From: Siculibacillus lacustris
GTDB lineage: Bacteria; Pseudomonadota; Alphaproteobacteria; Rhizobiales; Ancalomicrobiaceae
NCBI RefSeq assembly: GCF_004328075.1
Contig: NZ_SJFN01000017.1
Location: 1 to 49,184 of the forward strand
Direction of reading: 5' to 3'
DNA: 49,184 nucleotides
The notes beneath the pieces are model-generated. The model was not told the origin of the DNA. It did not search any database and worked only from the letters and a program-made list of their open reading frames with translations. The translations under genes were made by a program, and so were the position numbers. Below, piece by piece: positions 16,571-28,643 of the stretch. Position 1 is the first letter of the stretch; each line of letters starts with the position of its first letter.

Positions 16571-17860
16571 ATGCTCCACGACAAGGACCGCATCTTCACC
16601 AACCTCTACGGCTTTCGGGACAAGAGCCTGAAGGGCGCGCAGGCGCGCGGGCTGTGGGACGGCACCAAGGCGATCATCGATCAGGGTCGCGACTGGATCA
16701 TCGACCAGATGAAGGCCTCGGGCCTGCGCGGCCGCGGCGGCGCCGGCTTCCCGACCGGCCTGAAGTGGTCGTTCATGCCCAAGGTCAACGACGGCCGGCC
16801 GCATTATCTGGTGGTCAACGCCGACGAATCCGAGCCCGGCACCTGCAAGGATCGCGAGATCCTCAGGAACGATCCCCATCATCTGGTCGAAGGCTGCTTC
16901 CTCGCCTCCTTCGCGATGGGCGCCAACGTCGCCTACATCTACGTCCGCGGCGAGTTCATCCGCGAGCGCGAGGCGCTGCAGCGGGCGATCGACGAGGCCT
17001 ACGAGGCCCGTCTGATCGGCAAGGACAACATCCACGGCTATCCCTTCGATCTCTACGTCCATCACGGTGCCGGCGCCTACATCTGTGGCGAAGAGACCGC
17101 GCTGCTCGAGAGCCTCGAAGGCAAGAAGGGCCAGCCGCGGCTGAAGCCGCCGTTCCCGGCCAATGTCGGTCTGTGGGGCTGCCCGACCACCGTCAACAAC
17201 GTCGAATCGATCGCCGCCGCGCCGACCATCCTGCGCCGCGGCGGCGCCTGGTTCGCCGGCCTCGGCCGCGCCAACAACACCGGCACCAAGCTGTTCTGCG
17301 TCTCCGGCCACGTCAACAAACCGGCGACCTTCGAAGAAGAAATGGGCGTGCCGTTCCGCGAGCTGATCGACAAGCACTGCGGCGGCATCCGCGGCGGCTG
17401 GGACAATCTGCTCGCCGTGATCCCCGGCGGCTCGTCGGTGCCGGTGGTGCCGGCGGCCGACATCGTCGACGCGCCGATGGACTTCGATGGTCTCAGGACC
17501 GTCGGCTCCTCACTCGGCACCGCGGCGGTGATCGTCATGGACAAGTCGACCGACATCGTGCGGGCGATCGCCCGGCTCTCGGCCTTCTACAAGCACGAGA
17601 GCTGCGGCCAGTGCACGCCGTGCCGCGAAGGCACCGGCTGGATGTGGCGGGTGATGGAACGGCTGGTCGAAGGTCGGGCCGAGAAGGCCGAGATCGACAT
17701 GCTGTTCCAGGTGACCAAACAGATCGAAGGCCACACCATCTGCGCGCTCGGCGACGCGGCGGCGTGGCCGATCCAGGGACTGATCAAGCATTTCCGACCC
17801 GTGATCGAAGCGCGCATCGATGCCTACAAGGCGTCCGGTGCCCGTGCTGCGGCGGAGTGA
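16571..17860 (+). CDS. nuoF: NADH-quinone oxidoreductase subunit F (NADH/FMN-binding)
   Basis: The product has 429 residues. The glycine-rich FMN/NADH site is [14 protein letters not shown], and the N3 [4Fe-4S] ligands are in [12 protein letters not shown] plus the cysteine of GHTICALGD. It oxidises NADH and passes electrons through FMN into the cluster chain. It starts 5 bp after nuoE and is followed after 10 bp by nuoG. Confidence 0.97.
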   Translation: MLHDKDRIFTNLYGFRDKSLKGAQARGLWDGTKAIIDQGRDWIIDQMKASGLRGRGGAGFPTGLKWSFMPKVNDGRPHYLVVNADESEPGTCKDREILRNDPHHLVEGCFLASFAMGANVAYIYVRGEFIREREALQRAIDEAYEARLIGKDNIHGYPFDLYVHHGAGAYICGEETALLESLEGKKGQPRLKPPFPANVGLWGCPTTVNNVESIAAAPTILRRGGAWFAGLGRANNTGTKLFCVSGHVNKPATFEEEMGVPFRELIDKHCGGIRGGWDNLLAVIPGGSSVPVVPAADIVDAPMDFDGLRTVGSSLGTAAVIVMDKSTDIVRAIARLSAFYKHESCGQCTPCREGTGWMWRVMERLVEGRAEKAEIDMLFQVTKQIEGHTICALGDAAAWPIQGLIKHFRPVIEARIDAYKASGARAAAE

Positions 17861-17870
17861 GGGGCACGGC

Positions 17871-19964
17871 ATGGCCAAGATCAAGATCGACGGCAGAGAG
17901 ATCGACGTCGCACCGGAAGCGAGCCTGCTCCAGGCCTGCGAGGCGGCCGGCGCCGAGGTGCCGCGCTTCTGCTTCCACGAACGCCTGTCGGTCGCCGGCA
18001 ACTGCCGCATGTGCCTGGTCGAGGTGAAGGGCGGTCCGCCGAAGCCGCAGGCCTCCTGCGCCATGTCGGTCAAGGACCTGCGCCCCGGCCCCAACGGCGA
18101 GCCGCCGGAAGTGTTCACGACCACGCCGATGGTCAAGCGCGCCCGTGAGGGCGTGATGGAATTCCTGTTGATCAACCATCCGCTCGACTGCCCGATCTGC
18201 GATCAGGGCGGCGAATGCGATCTGCAGGACCAGTCGATGGCCTATGGCGTCGACGCCTCGCGCTTTTCCGAGAACAAGCGCGCCGTCGAAGACAAGTACA
18301 TCGGCCCGCTGGTCAAGACGGTGATGACCCGCTGCATCCAGTGCACGCGCTGCGTCCGCTTCACCGCGGAAGTCGCCGGCGTCGGCGATCTCGGGCTGAT
18401 CTCGCGCGGCGAAGACGTCGAGATCACCACCTATCTCGAAACCGCGATGACCTCGGAGCTCCAGGGCAACGTCGTCGACCTGTGCCCGGTCGGCGCCCTG
18501 ACCTCCTTGCCCTACGAATTCAAGGCGCGGCCCTGGGAACTGACCAAGACCGAATCGATCGACGTGATGGACGCCCTCGGCTCCAACATCCGCGTCGACA
18601 GCCGCGGGCGTGAGGTGCTGCGCATCCTGCCGCGTCTGAACGAGGACGTGAACGAGGAGTGGATCTCCGACAAGACCCGCCATGTGGTCGACGGGCTCAA
18701 GGTCCAGCGTCTCGATCGGCCCTATGTGCGCACCGCCGGCAAGCTCAAGCCCGCCACCTGGCCCGAGGCTCTCGGGGTCGTCGCCGCCCGGATCAAGGCC
18801 GCGCCGAAGAAGACGGCGATCCTCGTCGGCGACTTCGCCACTGCCGAAGAGCTGTTCGCGATCAAAACGCTCGCCACCAACCTCGGCATCGCCGACGTCG
18901 ACGCCCGCGCCGACGGTTCGGTGATCGATCCCGCCTGGGGGGCGGCCGCCTATCGCTTCAACGCCACGGTCGCCGGTATCGAGAGCGCCGATGCACTGCT
19001 GATCGTCGGTTCCGACCCGCGGCTCGAGGCGCCGGTGCTCAACGCCCGGATCCGCAAGCGCTGGCGCAAGGGCGGGTTCCCGATCGGGGTGATCGGCGAC
19101 GAGGCCGACCTGACCTATGCCTACAACTATCTCGGCGCCGGGCCGGACTCGCTCGCCCGTCTCGCCTCCGGCGAGAACGGCTTCCTCGAGGTCCTGAAGG
19201 GTGCCAAGCGGCCGCTGATCCTGGTCGGCAACGCCGTCACCACCCGTCCCGACGGCGCGGCGATCCTCGGCACGGTGGCCAAGCTCGCGGTCGACGTCGG
19301 CGCGGTCGGACCCGACTGGAACGGCTTCTCGGTGCTCCACACCGCGGCCAGCCGCGTCGCGGCGCTCGATCTCGGCGTGGTCCCGGGGGAGGGTGGTCGC
19401 TCGACCGCCGCGATCCTCGCCGCCGCCGAAAAGGGCGAGATCGACACGCTGATCCTGTTCGGCGCCGACGAGATCGACACCTCGCGGCTCGGTTCGACCT
19501 TCGTGGTCTATGTCGGCACCCACGGCGACAAGGGGGCCTCCGTTGCCTCGGTGATCCTGCCGGGGGCGGCCTACACGGAAAAGAGCGGCACCTTCGTCAA
19601 CACCGAAGGCCGGGTCCAGGTCGCCGATCGTGCGGTCTTCCCCGTCGGCGACGCCCGCGAGGACTGGGCGATCCTGCGCGCGCTCTCGGCGCTGGTCGGG
19701 GCGACGCTGCCCTTCGACAGCCTGACGGAACTGCGCGCCGCGCTCCACGCCGCGCATCCCACTTTCGCCGGGGTCGACGAGACCGCCCCCGGCCGCCATG
19801 AAGACGTCGTCGCACTCGCCGGCCTCGCGGGGGCGGCCGATCACGCGGCCTTCGTCAGCCCGATCGGGGACTTCTATCTGACCAACCCGATGACCCGGGC
19901 GTCGAAGGTACTGGCCCGGTGCTCGCAGCTGCGCTCGTCGCGGCTGGCGGCGGCAGCGGAATGA
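17871..19964 (+). CDS. nuoG: NADH-quinone oxidoreductase subunit G
   Basis: The product has 697 residues, the size of the mitochondrial-type 75-kDa subunit (shorter than E. coli NuoG). The N-terminal ferredoxin domain carries [15 protein letters not shown] and SCA for [2Fe-2S] N1b, [14 protein letters not shown] for the His-ligated N5, and CIQCTRC with LCPVGA for N4. The rest is a molybdopterin-oxidoreductase-like fold without cofactor. There is no extra N7-type Cys set that I can see. I chose ATG 17871 over an upstream in-frame start that overlaps nuoF. Confidence 0.97.
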   Translation: MAKIKIDGREIDVAPEASLLQACEAAGAEVPRFCFHERLSVAGNCRMCLVEVKGGPPKPQASCAMSVKDLRPGPNGEPPEVFTTTPMVKRAREGVMEFLLINHPLDCPICDQGGECDLQDQSMAYGVDASRFSENKRAVEDKYIGPLVKTVMTRCIQCTRCVRFTAEVAGVGDLGLISRGEDVEITTYLETAMTSELQGNVVDLCPVGALTSLPYEFKARPWELTKTESIDVMDALGSNIRVDSRGREVLRILPRLNEDVNEEWISDKTRHVVDGLKVQRLDRPYVRTAGKLKPATWPEALGVVAARIKAAPKKTAILVGDFATAEELFAIKTLATNLGIADVDARADGSVIDPAWGAAAYRFNATVAGIESADALLIVGSDPRLEAPVLNARIRKRWRKGGFPIGVIGDEADLTYAYNYLGAGPDSLARLASGENGFLEVLKGAKRPLILVGNAVTTRPDGAAILGTVAKLAVDVGAVGPDWNGFSVLHTAASRVAALDLGVVPGEGGRSTAAILAAAEKGEIDTLILFGADEIDTSRLGSTFVVYVGTHGDKGASVASVILPGAAYTEKSGTFVNTEGRVQVADRAVFPVGDAREDWAILRALSALVGATLPFDSLTELRAALHAAHPTFAGVDETAPGRHEDVVALAGLAGAADHAAFVSPIGDFYLTNPMTRASKVLARCSQLRSSRLAAAAE

Positions 19965-19977
19965 GGGGGAGAGCGTG

Positions 19978-21030
19978 ATGTCCGTTTTCTGGGCCGACTA
20001 TCTCTGGCCTCTCATCATCATCGTGGCGGAGTCGCTGCTGATGATGGTCGTGCTGCTGATCATCATCGCCTACATCCTCTATGCCGACCGCAAGATCTGG
20101 GCGGCGGTGCAGATGCGCCGCGGGCCGAACGTGGTCGGACCCTGGGGCCTGTTCCAGTCTTTCGCCGACTTCATCAAGTTCGCGCTGAAGGAAGCGGTGA
20201 TCCCGGCCTCGGCCGACAAGGTGATCTTCCTCCTGGCGCCGCTGCTCAGCGTCACCGTGGCGATCTCCGCCTGGGCGGTGATCCCGGTGGCCAGCGGCTG
20301 GGTGATCTCCGACATCAACGTCGGCGTGCTCTACATCATGGCGATCTCGTCGCTCGGCGTGTACGGCACGATCATGGGCGGTTGGGCGTCGAACTCGAAA
20401 TATCCCTTCCTGTCGGCCCTGCGCGCCGCGGCCCAGATGGTCAGCTACGAGGTCTCGATCGGCTTCGTGATCATCACCGTGCTGCTCTGCGCCGGCTCGC
20501 TGAACCTCTCCGACATCGTCAAGGCTCAGGCCCATCACGGGCTGGCGACGTCGCTCGGGGTGCCGTGGCTGGCCTTCCTGAACTGGTACTGGCTGCCGCT
20601 GTTCCCGATGTTCGTGATCTTCTTCATCTCGGCGCTGGCGGAGACCAATCGTCCGCCGTTCGATCTGGCGGAAGCGGAATCCGAACTGGTCGCCGGCTTC
20701 ATGGTCGAATACGGCTCGACGCCCTATGTCATGTTCATGCTGTCGGAATATGTGGCGATCGCGCTGCAGTGTTCGATGGCGACGATCCTGTTCATGGGTG
20801 GATGGCTGCCGCCGTTCGATTTCGCACCCTTCACCTGGGTGCCGGGAATCGTGTGGTTCACGTTGAAGGCACTGCTGGTGTTCTTCATGGTGGCCATGGC
20901 GAAGGCGATGGTGCCGCGCTATCGCTACGACCAGCTGATGCGACTCGGGTGGAAGGTGTTCCTGCCGATCTCGCTGGGCATGGTGGTGGTGGTCGCGGGT
21001 GTGTTGAAGGTGACGGGGTGGGCGCCGTGA
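19978..21030 (+). CDS. nuoH: NADH-quinone oxidoreductase subunit H
   Basis: This 350-residue membrane subunit has eight or so helices. Conserved motifs are [17 protein letters not shown], the acidic [20 protein letters not shown] loop that forms the quinone cavity entry, and [13 protein letters not shown]. An in-frame GTG lies 3 bp upstream (19975); the ATG fits the GAGGGGGA site better. It anchors the hydrophilic arm to the membrane arm. Confidence 0.96.
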   Translation: MSVFWADYLWPLIIIVAESLLMMVVLLIIIAYILYADRKIWAAVQMRRGPNVVGPWGLFQSFADFIKFALKEAVIPASADKVIFLLAPLLSVTVAISAWAVIPVASGWVISDINVGVLYIMAISSLGVYGTIMGGWASNSKYPFLSALRAAAQMVSYEVSIGFVIITVLLCAGSLNLSDIVKAQAHHGLATSLGVPWLAFLNWYWLPLFPMFVIFFISALAETNRPPFDLAEAESELVAGFMVEYGSTPYVMFMLSEYVAIALQCSMATILFMGGWLPPFDFAPFTWVPGIVWFTLKALLVFFMVAMAKAMVPRYRYDQLMRLGWKVFLPISLGMVVVVAGVLKVTGWAP

Positions 21031-21145
21031 GCGGCGTGCCTCGGATCCTGCGGCGCGGCGCGATCGACGGCGCGCTTCCCGGGCCGGGGCAGACGACGGA
21101 ACCGACCTCGCGCCAGCGGGGTCCTTCGAGGGCGGGTAGACCAAG

Positions 21146-21634
21146 ATGACACTCGATCGGGCGGCGAAGTCCTTGTTCCTGAAGGAGTTCGTATCGGCGT
21201 TCTTCCTGTCGATGCGCTACTTCTTCGCGCCCAAGGCGACCCTCAACTATCCCTTCGAGAAGGGACCGCAGAGCCCGCGTTTCCGCGGCGAACATGCGCT
21301 GCGTCGCTATCCCAACGGGGAAGAGCGCTGCATCGCCTGCAAGCTGTGCGAGGCGATCTGTCCGGCCCAGGCGATCACCATCGAGGCGGCACCGCGCGGC
21401 AACGATCAGACGCGGCGCACCACCCGTTACGACATCGACATGGTCAAGTGCATCTACTGCGGCTTCTGCCAGGAAGCCTGCCCGGTCGATGCCATCGTCG
21501 AGGGACCGAACTTCGAGTTCGCCACCGAGACGCGCGAAGAACTGTTCTACGACAAGGCCAAGCTCTTGGCCAACGGCGAACGCTGGGAACGCGAGCTCGC
21601 CCGCAACATCCGCCTGGACGCGCCCTACCGCTGA
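21146..21634 (+). CDS. nuoI: NADH-quinone oxidoreductase subunit I
   Basis: This 162-residue protein carries two classical [4Fe-4S] motifs, [12 protein letters not shown] and [12 protein letters not shown], that form clusters N6a and N6b. The N-terminal amphipathic helix ([18 protein letters not shown]) lies along the membrane. A 115-bp gap separates it from nuoH. Confidence 0.97.
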   Translation: MTLDRAAKSLFLKEFVSAFFLSMRYFFAPKATLNYPFEKGPQSPRFRGEHALRRYPNGEERCIACKLCEAICPAQAITIEAAPRGNDQTRRTTRYDIDMVKCIYCGFCQEACPVDAIVEGPNFEFATETREELFYDKAKLLANGERWERELARNIRLDAPYR

Positions 21635-21696
21635 CGACTAAGGCGCCCTTCCGCCGACGCGAGAGCATCGGGGGAGCGGGCGATCGGGGATGACCG

Positions 21697-22305
21697 ATGA
21701 TCGTGCAAGCCATATTCTTCTATATCTTCGCGGCGGTGTTGGTCGGCTCGGCCTTCGCGGTGGTGTCGGCCCGCAACCCGGTCCATTCGGTGCTGTTCCT
21801 GATCCTCGCCTTCTTCAATGCGGCGGGTCTGTTCGTACTGATGGGCGCCGAGTTCCTGGCCATGCTGCTGGTCGTGGTCTACGTCGGCGCGGTCGCCGTG
21901 CTGTTCCTGTTCGTGGTGATGATGCTCGACGTCGATTTCGCCGAGCTGCGCCGCGGCGGCCTCGATTATCTGCCGATCGGCACGGTGATCGGCGGGCTGC
22001 TGCTGGTCGAGATGCTGATGGTGGTCGGCGGTTGGGTGCTCGACCCGACGCTGATCGGCAAGGGCGCCTCGCCGGTCGCGGCGGCTTCGACCAACGTGGC
22101 GGCGATCGGCGCGCTGCTCTACACCAAATACGTGTTCTTCTTCCAGGCGGCGGGTCTCGTCCTCCTGGTGGCGATGATCGGCGCGATCGTCCTGACGCTC
22201 AGGCACAAGCCGTTCGTCAAGCGCCAGAACGTCGCCGACCAGGTCGCGCGCGGACCGGCGACGTCGATCGAATTCGTCTCGGTGGAGACGGGCAAGGGCA
22301 TCTGA
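21697..22305 (+). CDS. nuoJ: NADH-quinone oxidoreductase subunit J
   Basis: This 202-residue protein has five predicted helices. [20 protein letters not shown] and [18 protein letters not shown] are the family motifs, including the pi-bulge helix in TM3. GGGGA at about 21686-21690 is the likely ribosome binding site. Confidence 0.96.
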   Translation: MIVQAIFFYIFAAVLVGSAFAVVSARNPVHSVLFLILAFFNAAGLFVLMGAEFLAMLLVVVYVGAVAVLFLFVVMMLDVDFAELRRGGLDYLPIGTVIGGLLLVEMLMVVGGWVLDPTLIGKGASPVAAASTNVAAIGALLYTKYVFFFQAAGLVLLVAMIGAIVLTLRHKPFVKRQNVADQVARGPATSIEFVSVETGKGI

Positions 22306-22370
22306 GGTCCAGGACCGGCGCGAGCCGGACGGGCAGGGGCATCGCGCCTCGGACAAGACGGGGGAAGTCC

Positions 22371-22679
22371 ATGGTAATCGGCTTGTCGCACTACCTGTCG
22401 GTGGCCGCGATCCTGTTCACGCTGGGGGTGTTCGGCATCTTCCTCAACAGGAAGAACGTCATCATCATCCTGATGTCGGTCGAGCTGATCCTCCTCGCCG
22501 TCAACATCAACCTCGTGGCCTTCTCGACCGCGATGGGTGACATGGTCGGTCAGGTGTTCGCGCTCCTGGTGTTGACCGTCGCCGCCGCAGAATCCGCCAT
22601 CGGCCTGGCCATCCTGGTCGTGTTCTTCCGCAACCGCGGTTCCATCGCGGTGGAAGACGTCAACGTGATGAAGGGGTGA
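22371..22679 (+). CDS. nuoK: NADH-quinone oxidoreductase subunit K
   Basis: The product has 102 residues, the exact usual length, with three helices. Both essential membrane glutamates are present, in [17 protein letters not shown] and [15 protein letters not shown] 22371 follows GGGGAAG. Confidence 0.96.
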   Translation: MVIGLSHYLSVAAILFTLGVFGIFLNRKNVIIILMSVELILLAVNINLVAFSTAMGDMVGQVFALLVLTVAAAESAIGLAILVVFFRNRGSIAVEDVNVMKG

Positions 22680-22684
22680 GCGTC

Positions 22685-24772
22685 ATGTTCACGGCGATCG
22701 TCTTCCTCCCCCTGCTGGGCTTCCTGATCGCGGCCGCGATGACGCTGTTTCCGTATCCGGCCGCGCCCGTGGGCGCCGCGTCGGGCGGACACGGCGACCA
22801 TGGCGCCGACGCCCACGCCCATGCGTCCGACGCCCATTCCGACGACCACGGCCACGGTCACGACGCCGATCACCGCGAGGCCCCCTTCGCGCGTCCGGCC
22901 GAACTGGTGACCTCCGGCTTCCTGCTGATCGCCGCGCTCCTGTCCTGGGTCGCCTTCGTGCAGATCGGCCTCGCCGAACATGCCGCGACGGTCAAGATCG
23001 CCGTCCTGCCGTGGATCCACACCGCCGGCCTGAACGTCGACTGGTCGCTGCGCATCGACACCCTGACCGCGGTGATGCTGGTGGTGGTGACCACCGTGTC
23101 GGCGCTGGTCCACGTCTATTCGATCGGCTACATGAGCCACGATCCCGACCGGCCGCGCTTCTTCGCCTATCTGTCGCTGTTCACCTTCGCCATGCTGATG
23201 CTGGTGACCGCCGACAATCTGGTGCAGATGTTCTTCGGCTGGGAAGGCGTCGGTCTCGCCTCCTATCTGCTGATCGGCTTCTGGTTCCAGAAGCCCTCGG
23301 CCAACGCCGCGGCGATCAAGGCCTTCGTGGTCAACCGGGTCGGCGACTTCGGCTTCATTCTCGGCATCTTCGGGGTGTTCTGGCTGTTCGGATCGATCGA
23401 TCTCGACACCATCTTCGCCTCCGTCGGCACGATGAAGGGCAAGGAGATCGTCTTCCTCGGCGGTCACGTCGATGCCATGACGACGCTGTGCCTGCTGCTG
23501 TTCCTCGGCGCGATGGGCAAGTCGGCGCAGTTCCTGCTCCACACCTGGCTGCCCGACGCGATGGAAGGCCCGACCCCGGTCTCGGCCCTGATCCATGCCG
23601 CGACCATGGTCACCGCCGGCGTGTTCATGGTGGCGCGCCTGTCGCCGCTGTTCGAACAGGCCCCCGCGGCGCTCGCCGTGGTCACTCTGGTCGGCGCCGT
23701 CACCGCCTTCTTCGCGGCGACCGTCGGTCTGGTCCAGAACGACATCAAGCGGGTGATCGCCTATTCGACCTGCTCGCAGCTCGGCTACATGTTCGTGGCG
23801 CTCGGCGTCGGCGCCTACGGCCCCGGCATCTTCCACCTGTTCACCCACGCCTTCTTCAAGGCGCTGCTGTTCCTCGGCGCCGGCTCGGTGATCCACGCCG
23901 TGTCGGGCGAACAGGACATGCGCAAGATGGGCGGCCTCGGCCCCCACATCAAACTGACCTACGCGCTGATGATCATCGGCACGCTGGCGCTGACCGGCGT
24001 CGGCCTGCCGATGACCGAGATCGGCTTCGCCGGCTACAACTCCAAGGACGCGATCATCGAAGCGGCCTATGTCGGTGACAACATCTTCGCCAGCCTCGCC
24101 TTCGGCCTCCTGGTGATCGCCGCGCTGTTCACCTCGTTCTACTCCTGGCGGCTGATCTTCCTGACCTTCTGGGGCGCACCGCGCGCGCCGAAGGACGTCA
24201 TGGATCACGTCCACGAGAGCCCCTCGGTAATGACCGTGCCGCTGATGGTCCTGGCGCTCGGCGCCGTGATCGCCGGCATGGTGTTCTCGAGCGTGTTCAT
24301 CGGCCACGGCTACGGCGAGTTCTGGAAGGGGTCGATCTTCACGTCCGGCGGCAACCATGTGCTCGAGCACATGCATCACGTGCCGGTGGCGGTGAAGTTC
24401 GCGCCCTTCGTGGCGATGCTGCTCGGCCTCGGCACGGCCTACGTGTTCTACGTCGCCAAGCCGGAACTGCCGGGGCAGCTCGCCGCCAGCCAGCCCGGTC
24501 TCTACCGCTTCCTGCTCAACAAGTGGTACTTCGACGAGCTCTACGACTTCCTGTTCGTGAAGCCCGCCAAGGCCTTCGGTCGCTTCCTGTGGAAAGAGGG
24601 CGACGGGCGGGTGATCGACGGCTTCGGTCCGGACGGCGTGTCGGCGCGGGTGGTGCAGATCACCGGCCGGGTCGTGGCGCTGCAGTCGGGATATCTCTAC
24701 CACTACGCCTTCGCCATGCTGATCGGCGTGGCGCTGCTGGCGACCATGGTGATGTTCGGGGGAGTTCGGTGA
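22685..24772 (+). CDS. nuoL: NADH-quinone oxidoreductase subunit L with His-rich loop
   Basis: This 695-residue antiporter-like subunit has about 16 helices, including the long lateral helix near the C-terminus. Conserved features are [38 protein letters not shown] and [15 protein letters not shown] His/Asp-rich segment (nine His within residues 36-63) sits between the first two helices and is absent from E. coli NuoL. I chose ATG 22685 because GTG 22676 would overlap the AAGGGG ribosome binding site and the nuoK stop. Confidence 0.95.
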   Translation: MFTAIVFLPLLGFLIAAAMTLFPYPAAPVGAASGGHGDHGADAHAHASDAHSDDHGHGHDADHREAPFARPAELVTSGFLLIAALLSWVAFVQIGLAEHAATVKIAVLPWIHTAGLNVDWSLRIDTLTAVMLVVVTTVSALVHVYSIGYMSHDPDRPRFFAYLSLFTFAMLMLVTADNLVQMFFGWEGVGLASYLLIGFWFQKPSANAAAIKAFVVNRVGDFGFILGIFGVFWLFGSIDLDTIFASVGTMKGKEIVFLGGHVDAMTTLCLLLFLGAMGKSAQFLLHTWLPDAMEGPTPVSALIHAATMVTAGVFMVARLSPLFEQAPAALAVVTLVGAVTAFFAATVGLVQNDIKRVIAYSTCSQLGYMFVALGVGAYGPGIFHLFTHAFFKALLFLGAGSVIHAVSGEQDMRKMGGLGPHIKLTYALMIIGTLALTGVGLPMTEIGFAGYNSKDAIIEAAYVGDNIFASLAFGLLVIAALFTSFYSWRLIFLTFWGAPRAPKDVMDHVHESPSVMTVPLMVLALGAVIAGMVFSSVFIGHGYGEFWKGSIFTSGGNHVLEHMHHVPVAVKFAPFVAMLLGLGTAYVFYVAKPELPGQLAASQPGLYRFLLNKWYFDELYDFLFVKPAKAFGRFLWKEGDGRVIDGFGPDGVSARVVQITGRVVALQSGYLYHYAFAMLIGVALLATMVMFGGVR
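22790..22873 (+). other. His/Asp-rich insertion in NuoL
   Basis: Codons 36-63 of nuoL encode nine His and seven Asp in a Gly/Ala background (for example [13 protein letters not shown]). It lies in the loop after the first transmembrane helix. Such clusters can bind Zn, Ni or Cu, but it may equally be a flexible linker. Confidence 0.8.
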
Positions 24773-26289
24773 TGGGCAACTGGCCGTTACTCACGATCGT
24801 CACCTTCCTGCCGCTGGTCGGCGCGGTGTTCCTCGGGCTGGTGCGCGGCGACGACGACGTCGCCAAGCGCAACATCCGCCGCATCACCCTGCTGACCACG
24901 GTGGTCACCTTCCTGCTCTCGCTGCTGGTCTGGGCGCGCTTCGATCCGTCGAACGCCGGCTTCCAGCTCGAAGAGAAGGCCGAGTGGCTGAAGGGCCTGT
25001 TCACCTACCACGTCGGCGTCGACGGCATTTCCGTCGCCTTCGTGATCCTGACCGCGTTCCTGATGCCGTTCTGCATCCTGGCGAGCTGGGAGAGCATCCA
25101 GAACCGCGTCAAGGAATACATGATCGCCTTCCTGATCCTGGAGACGCTGATGATCGGCGTCTTCACGGCGCTCGATCTGATGCTGTTCTACGTGTTCTTC
25201 GAGGCCGGCCTGATCCCGATGTTCATCATCATCGGCGTGTGGGGCGGACCGCGGCGGGTCTATGCGTCGATCAAGTTCTTCCTCTACACCCTGCTCGGCT
25301 CGGTGCTGATGCTGATCGCCATGCTCGCCATGTACTGGCAGGCCGGCACGTCGGACATCCCGGTGCTGCTCACCCACGACTTCCCGGGGACCCTGCAGAC
25401 CTGGGCGTGGCTGGCCTTCTTCGCCTCCTTCGCGGTGAAGATGCCGATGTGGCCGGTCCACACCTGGTTGCCCGACGCTCACGTCGAAGCGCCGACCGCC
25501 GGTTCGGTGATCCTGGCGGGCATCCTCTTGAAGATGGGCGGGTACGGCTTCCTGCGCTTCTCGCTGCCGATGTTCCCTCTGGCCTCCGAGCACTTCGCGC
25601 CCTTCGTGTTCACCCTGTCGATCGTCGCCATCATCTACACCTCGCTGGTGGCGCTGGCGCAGGAGGACATGAAGAAGCTGATCGCCTATTCGTCGGTCGC
25701 CCACATGGGCTTCGTGACCATGGGCATCTTCTCGATGAACGCCGCCGGCGTGCAGGGCGCGGTGTTCCAGATGGTCAGCCACGGCTTCGTCTCGGCGGCG
25801 CTGTTCCTCTGCGTCGGGGTGATCTACGACCGCATGCACAGCCGCGAGATCGCCACCTACGGCGGGCTCGTCAACCGCATGCCCTGGTACGCCGTGGCCT
25901 TCATGGTGTTCACCATGGCCAATGTCGGCCTGCCCGGCACCTCCGGCTTCGTCGGCGAGTTCCTGACCCTGCTCGGCGCCTATCGCGCCAACACCTGGGT
26001 CGCGTTCTTCGCGGCGACCGGCGTCATCCTCTCGGCCTGCTATGCCCTGTGGCTGCTCGCCCGGGTGATGAACGGCAAGCTCGACAAGCCGTCGCTGGCC
26101 GGCATCCTCGATCTCGACTGGCGCGAGCGGATCGTCCTGATCCCCCTGGTGCTGGTGACGATCTTCTACGGCGTCTACCCGACGCCGATCCTGAACGCGT
26201 CCGAAGCGTCGGTCCAGGCGCTGGTGACCAAGGCGCAGGCGGCGATCGCCGCGGGGGCGAAGCTCGCCCTCGTGGTCGGCGCCAACTGA
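24772..26289 (+). CDS. nuoM: NADH-quinone oxidoreductase subunit M
   Basis: This 505-residue antiporter-like subunit overlaps the nuoL stop by one base (TGATG). [18 protein letters not shown] has the TM5 glutamate, [21 protein letters not shown] the TM7-8 lysine region, and [14 protein letters not shown] the discontinuous helix. It forms one of the proton channels. A 129-bp gap follows before nuoN. Confidence 0.96.
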   Translation: MGNWPLLTIVTFLPLVGAVFLGLVRGDDDVAKRNIRRITLLTTVVTFLLSLLVWARFDPSNAGFQLEEKAEWLKGLFTYHVGVDGISVAFVILTAFLMPFCILASWESIQNRVKEYMIAFLILETLMIGVFTALDLMLFYVFFEAGLIPMFIIIGVWGGPRRVYASIKFFLYTLLGSVLMLIAMLAMYWQAGTSDIPVLLTHDFPGTLQTWAWLAFFASFAVKMPMWPVHTWLPDAHVEAPTAGSVILAGILLKMGGYGFLRFSLPMFPLASEHFAPFVFTLSIVAIIYTSLVALAQEDMKKLIAYSSVAHMGFVTMGIFSMNAAGVQGAVFQMVSHGFVSAALFLCVGVIYDRMHSREIATYGGLVNRMPWYAVAFMVFTMANVGLPGTSGFVGEFLTLLGAYRANTWVAFFAATGVILSACYALWLLARVMNGKLDKPSLAGILDLDWRERIVLIPLVLVTIFYGVYPTPILNASEASVQALVTKAQAAIAAGAKLALVVGAN

Positions 26290-26418
26290 GCCGACGACCC
26301 TTCGCCGCGCGGCCTTCGGGTCGCTGCGGGGAGGGGTGAGAACGGAACCGAGGGTCGGATCAGGACGAGCGCCGCTCGTTCCGCCGGCTGAGACGACTGG
26401 GGCTGAGAGTCCGTGACC

Positions 26419-27843
26419 ATGACACCCGATCTGTTGCCGGCCCTGCCGGAGATCCTCCTGGCGATCGGCGCCCTGGCGCTCCTCATGTACGGCGTCTTCG
26501 TCGGCGAGAAGTCGATCGGCACCGTCACCTGGGGCGCGGTCCTGCTGCTGGTCGCCGCGGCGATCGCGGTCCTCGCCGGGCCGAAGCTCGCCACCACCTT
26601 CGGCGGCGCCTGGGTGATCGATCCCTTCGCCCGCTTCATGAAGGTCCTGGCGCTCGGCGGCTCCGCCGTCGCCGTGGTCCTGGCGGCGCGACCGTCGGTC
26701 GCCGACCGCTATGCCCGCTTCGAGTATCCGGTGCTGGTGGTGCTCGCCACCGTCGGCATGATGATGATGATCTCGGCCGGCGACCTGATCTCGCTCTATC
26801 TCGGCCTGGAACTGCAGTCGCTGGCGCTCTACGTGCTCGCCGCGATCGATCGCGACAACCTCAAGTCGACCGAAGCCGGCTTGAAGTATTTCGTCCTCGG
26901 GGCGCTGTCCTCCGGCCTGCTGCTCTACGGCGCGTCGCTGACCTACGGTTTCACCGGGCATACCGGCTTCACCGACATCGCGGCCTATGTGAAGGCCCAT
27001 GGTGCCTCGACCGGCGTGGTGTTCGGTCTGGTGTTCATCCTCGCCGGCCTGACCTTCAAGATCTCGGCGGTGCCGTTCCACATGTGGACGCCCGACGTCT
27101 ACGAGGGCTCGCCGACCCCGATCACCGCCTTCTTCGCCTCGGCCCCCAAGGTCGCCGCCTTCGCCCTGGTGATCCGCGTCACCGCGGAAGCCTTCGGCCC
27201 GGCGGGACACTCCTGGCAGCAGATCATCGCCTTCGTGGCGCTGGCCTCGATGGTGCTCGGCGCCTTCGCCGGTATCGGGCAGAAGAACATCAAGCGCCTG
27301 ATGGCCTATTCGTCGATCGGCCACATGGGCTACGCCCTGGTCGGGCTGGCCGCCGGTACCGCCGAAGGCGTACAGGGGGTGGCGATCTACCTCGCCATCT
27401 ACGTGGTGACGACGCTCGGCACCTTCGCGATGATCCTGGCGATGCGGCGCGACGGCCATCCGGTCGAGGAGATCGGTGATCTCGCCGGCCTGTCGCGGTC
27501 GCGGCCGCTGGTCGCCGCCGGCTTCGCGCTCTTGCTGTTCTCGCTCGCCGGGATCCCGCCGCTCGCCGGCTTCTTCGGCAAGCTCTACGTGTTCATGGCC
27601 GCCGTCCATGCCGGCCTGATCCCGCTGGCCATCCTCGGCGTGATCGCCTCGGTGATCGGCGCCTACTACTACATCCGCATCGTCAAGGTGATCTACTTCG
27701 ACGAACCGGTCGCCGGTCTCGATCCGCTGTCGATCGAGCAGTCGGTGGTGTTCGGCGTGGCGAGCCTGTTCGTGCTGGTGTTCATCGTGTTCGGCAACGG
27801 ACTGGTGACCGCGGCCGACGCCGCCGCGAAGTCGCTGTTCTGA
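26419..27843 (+). CDS. nuoN: NADH-quinone oxidoreductase subunit N
   Basis: The product has 474 residues; [40 protein letters not shown] and [16 protein letters not shown] are the antiporter-type motifs. ATG 26419 or the in-frame GTG 26413 could start it; neither has a strong ribosome binding site. It is the last complex I gene. Its stop overlaps birA by one base. Confidence 0.95.
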   Translation: MTPDLLPALPEILLAIGALALLMYGVFVGEKSIGTVTWGAVLLLVAAAIAVLAGPKLATTFGGAWVIDPFARFMKVLALGGSAVAVVLAARPSVADRYARFEYPVLVVLATVGMMMMISAGDLISLYLGLELQSLALYVLAAIDRDNLKSTEAGLKYFVLGALSSGLLLYGASLTYGFTGHTGFTDIAAYVKAHGASTGVVFGLVFILAGLTFKISAVPFHMWTPDVYEGSPTPITAFFASAPKVAAFALVIRVTAEAFGPAGHSWQQIIAFVALASMVLGAFAGIGQKNIKRLMAYSSIGHMGYALVGLAAGTAEGVQGVAIYLAIYVVTTLGTFAMILAMRRDGHPVEEIGDLAGLSRSRPLVAAGFALLLFSLAGIPPLAGFFGKLYVFMAAVHAGLIPLAILGVIASVIGAYYYIRIVKVIYFDEPVAGLDPLSIEQSVVFGVASLFVLVFIVFGNGLVTAADAAAKSLF

Positions 27844-28643
27844 TGGGGGAGCGAAAGTCCGCCGGCGATCGCTGGACGATCGCCGGGGGCAGAGGCTCCT
27901 GGCCCGTCCTACGCTTTCCCGAGATCGGCTCGACCAACGACGAAGCGCTCGCCCGCGCCCGAGCGGGCCTTTCCGGCGAGCGTTGGTTCGTCGCCGACCG
28001 CCAGACCTCCGGTCGCGGTCGGCGCGGGCGTGTCTGGACCTCGGAGATCGGCAATCTCTACGCCTCGGCGCTCTTGATCGACCCTTGCGCGCCCGAACAT
28101 CTGCCGGAAATCCCCTTCGTGGCGGCGGTTGCGGTGCATGCCGCGGTCGCCGGCCGCAGTGCCGCCACCTTGCCGGCGCTCAAGTGGCCCAATGATCTGA
28201 TGTTCGCCGGCCGCAAGGTCGCCGGGCTCCTGTTGGAATCGTCGCGGCTCGACGACGGCCGCATGGCGGTGGCGATCGGTTTCGGCGTAAACTGCATTTC
28301 TTTCCCGGCCGGCACCGAGACGCCGGCGACCTGTCTGCTCACCGAAGGCCTCACGATCTACCCCGAAGTGCTGCTCGCCGACCTCGATGCCACCCTGCGG
28401 GCGACCCTCGCGGACTGGGACCGGGGTCGTGATTTTGCGGCGATCCGTCGACGCTGGCTCGCAGCGGCGACCGGTCTCGGCGGTCCGATCCGGGTGCGGC
28501 TCGCCGACGGTGAACGAAACGGACTTTTCGAAGCGATCGACGAGACCGGTCGACTGGTACTCGTCGAGGAGGACGGTCGACGCCGCCTCGTCTCGGCGGG
28601 AGACGTGTTCTTCCCGCCCGTGGGCGGCAACGAGGTGAAATGA
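27843..28643 (+). CDS. birA: Biotin--[acetyl-CoA-carboxylase] ligase
   Basis: The product has 266 residues. STNDEALARA and GRGRRGRVWTS are the substrate and biotinyl-AMP loops, WPNDL and GRKVAGLLLE complete the catalytic core, and a small C-terminal SH3-like domain follows. There is no N-terminal helix-turn-helix, so this is a monofunctional ligase and not a repressor. It attaches biotin to carboxylase carrier proteins such as AccB. It is coupled to nuoN (1-bp overlap) and to rnj (4-bp overlap), an arrangement common in Hyphomicrobiales. Confidence 0.94.
   Translation: MGERKSAGDRWTIAGGRGSWPVLRFPEIGSTNDEALARARAGLSGERWFVADRQTSGRGRRGRVWTSEIGNLYASALLIDPCAPEHLPEIPFVAAVAVHAAVAGRSAATLPALKWPNDLMFAGRKVAGLLLESSRLDDGRMAVAIGFGVNCISFPAGTETPATCLLTEGLTIYPEVLLADLDATLRATLADWDRGRDFAAIRRRWLAAATGLGGPIRVRLADGERNGLFEAIDETGRLVLVEEDGRRRLVSAGDVFFPPVGGNEVK

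Noticed and set aside
24787-27609. A 940-codon minus-strand frame opposite nuoM and nuoN
   Set aside because: It is antisense to two well-defined membrane subunits, with shadow composition (His/Asp/Gly/Arg).
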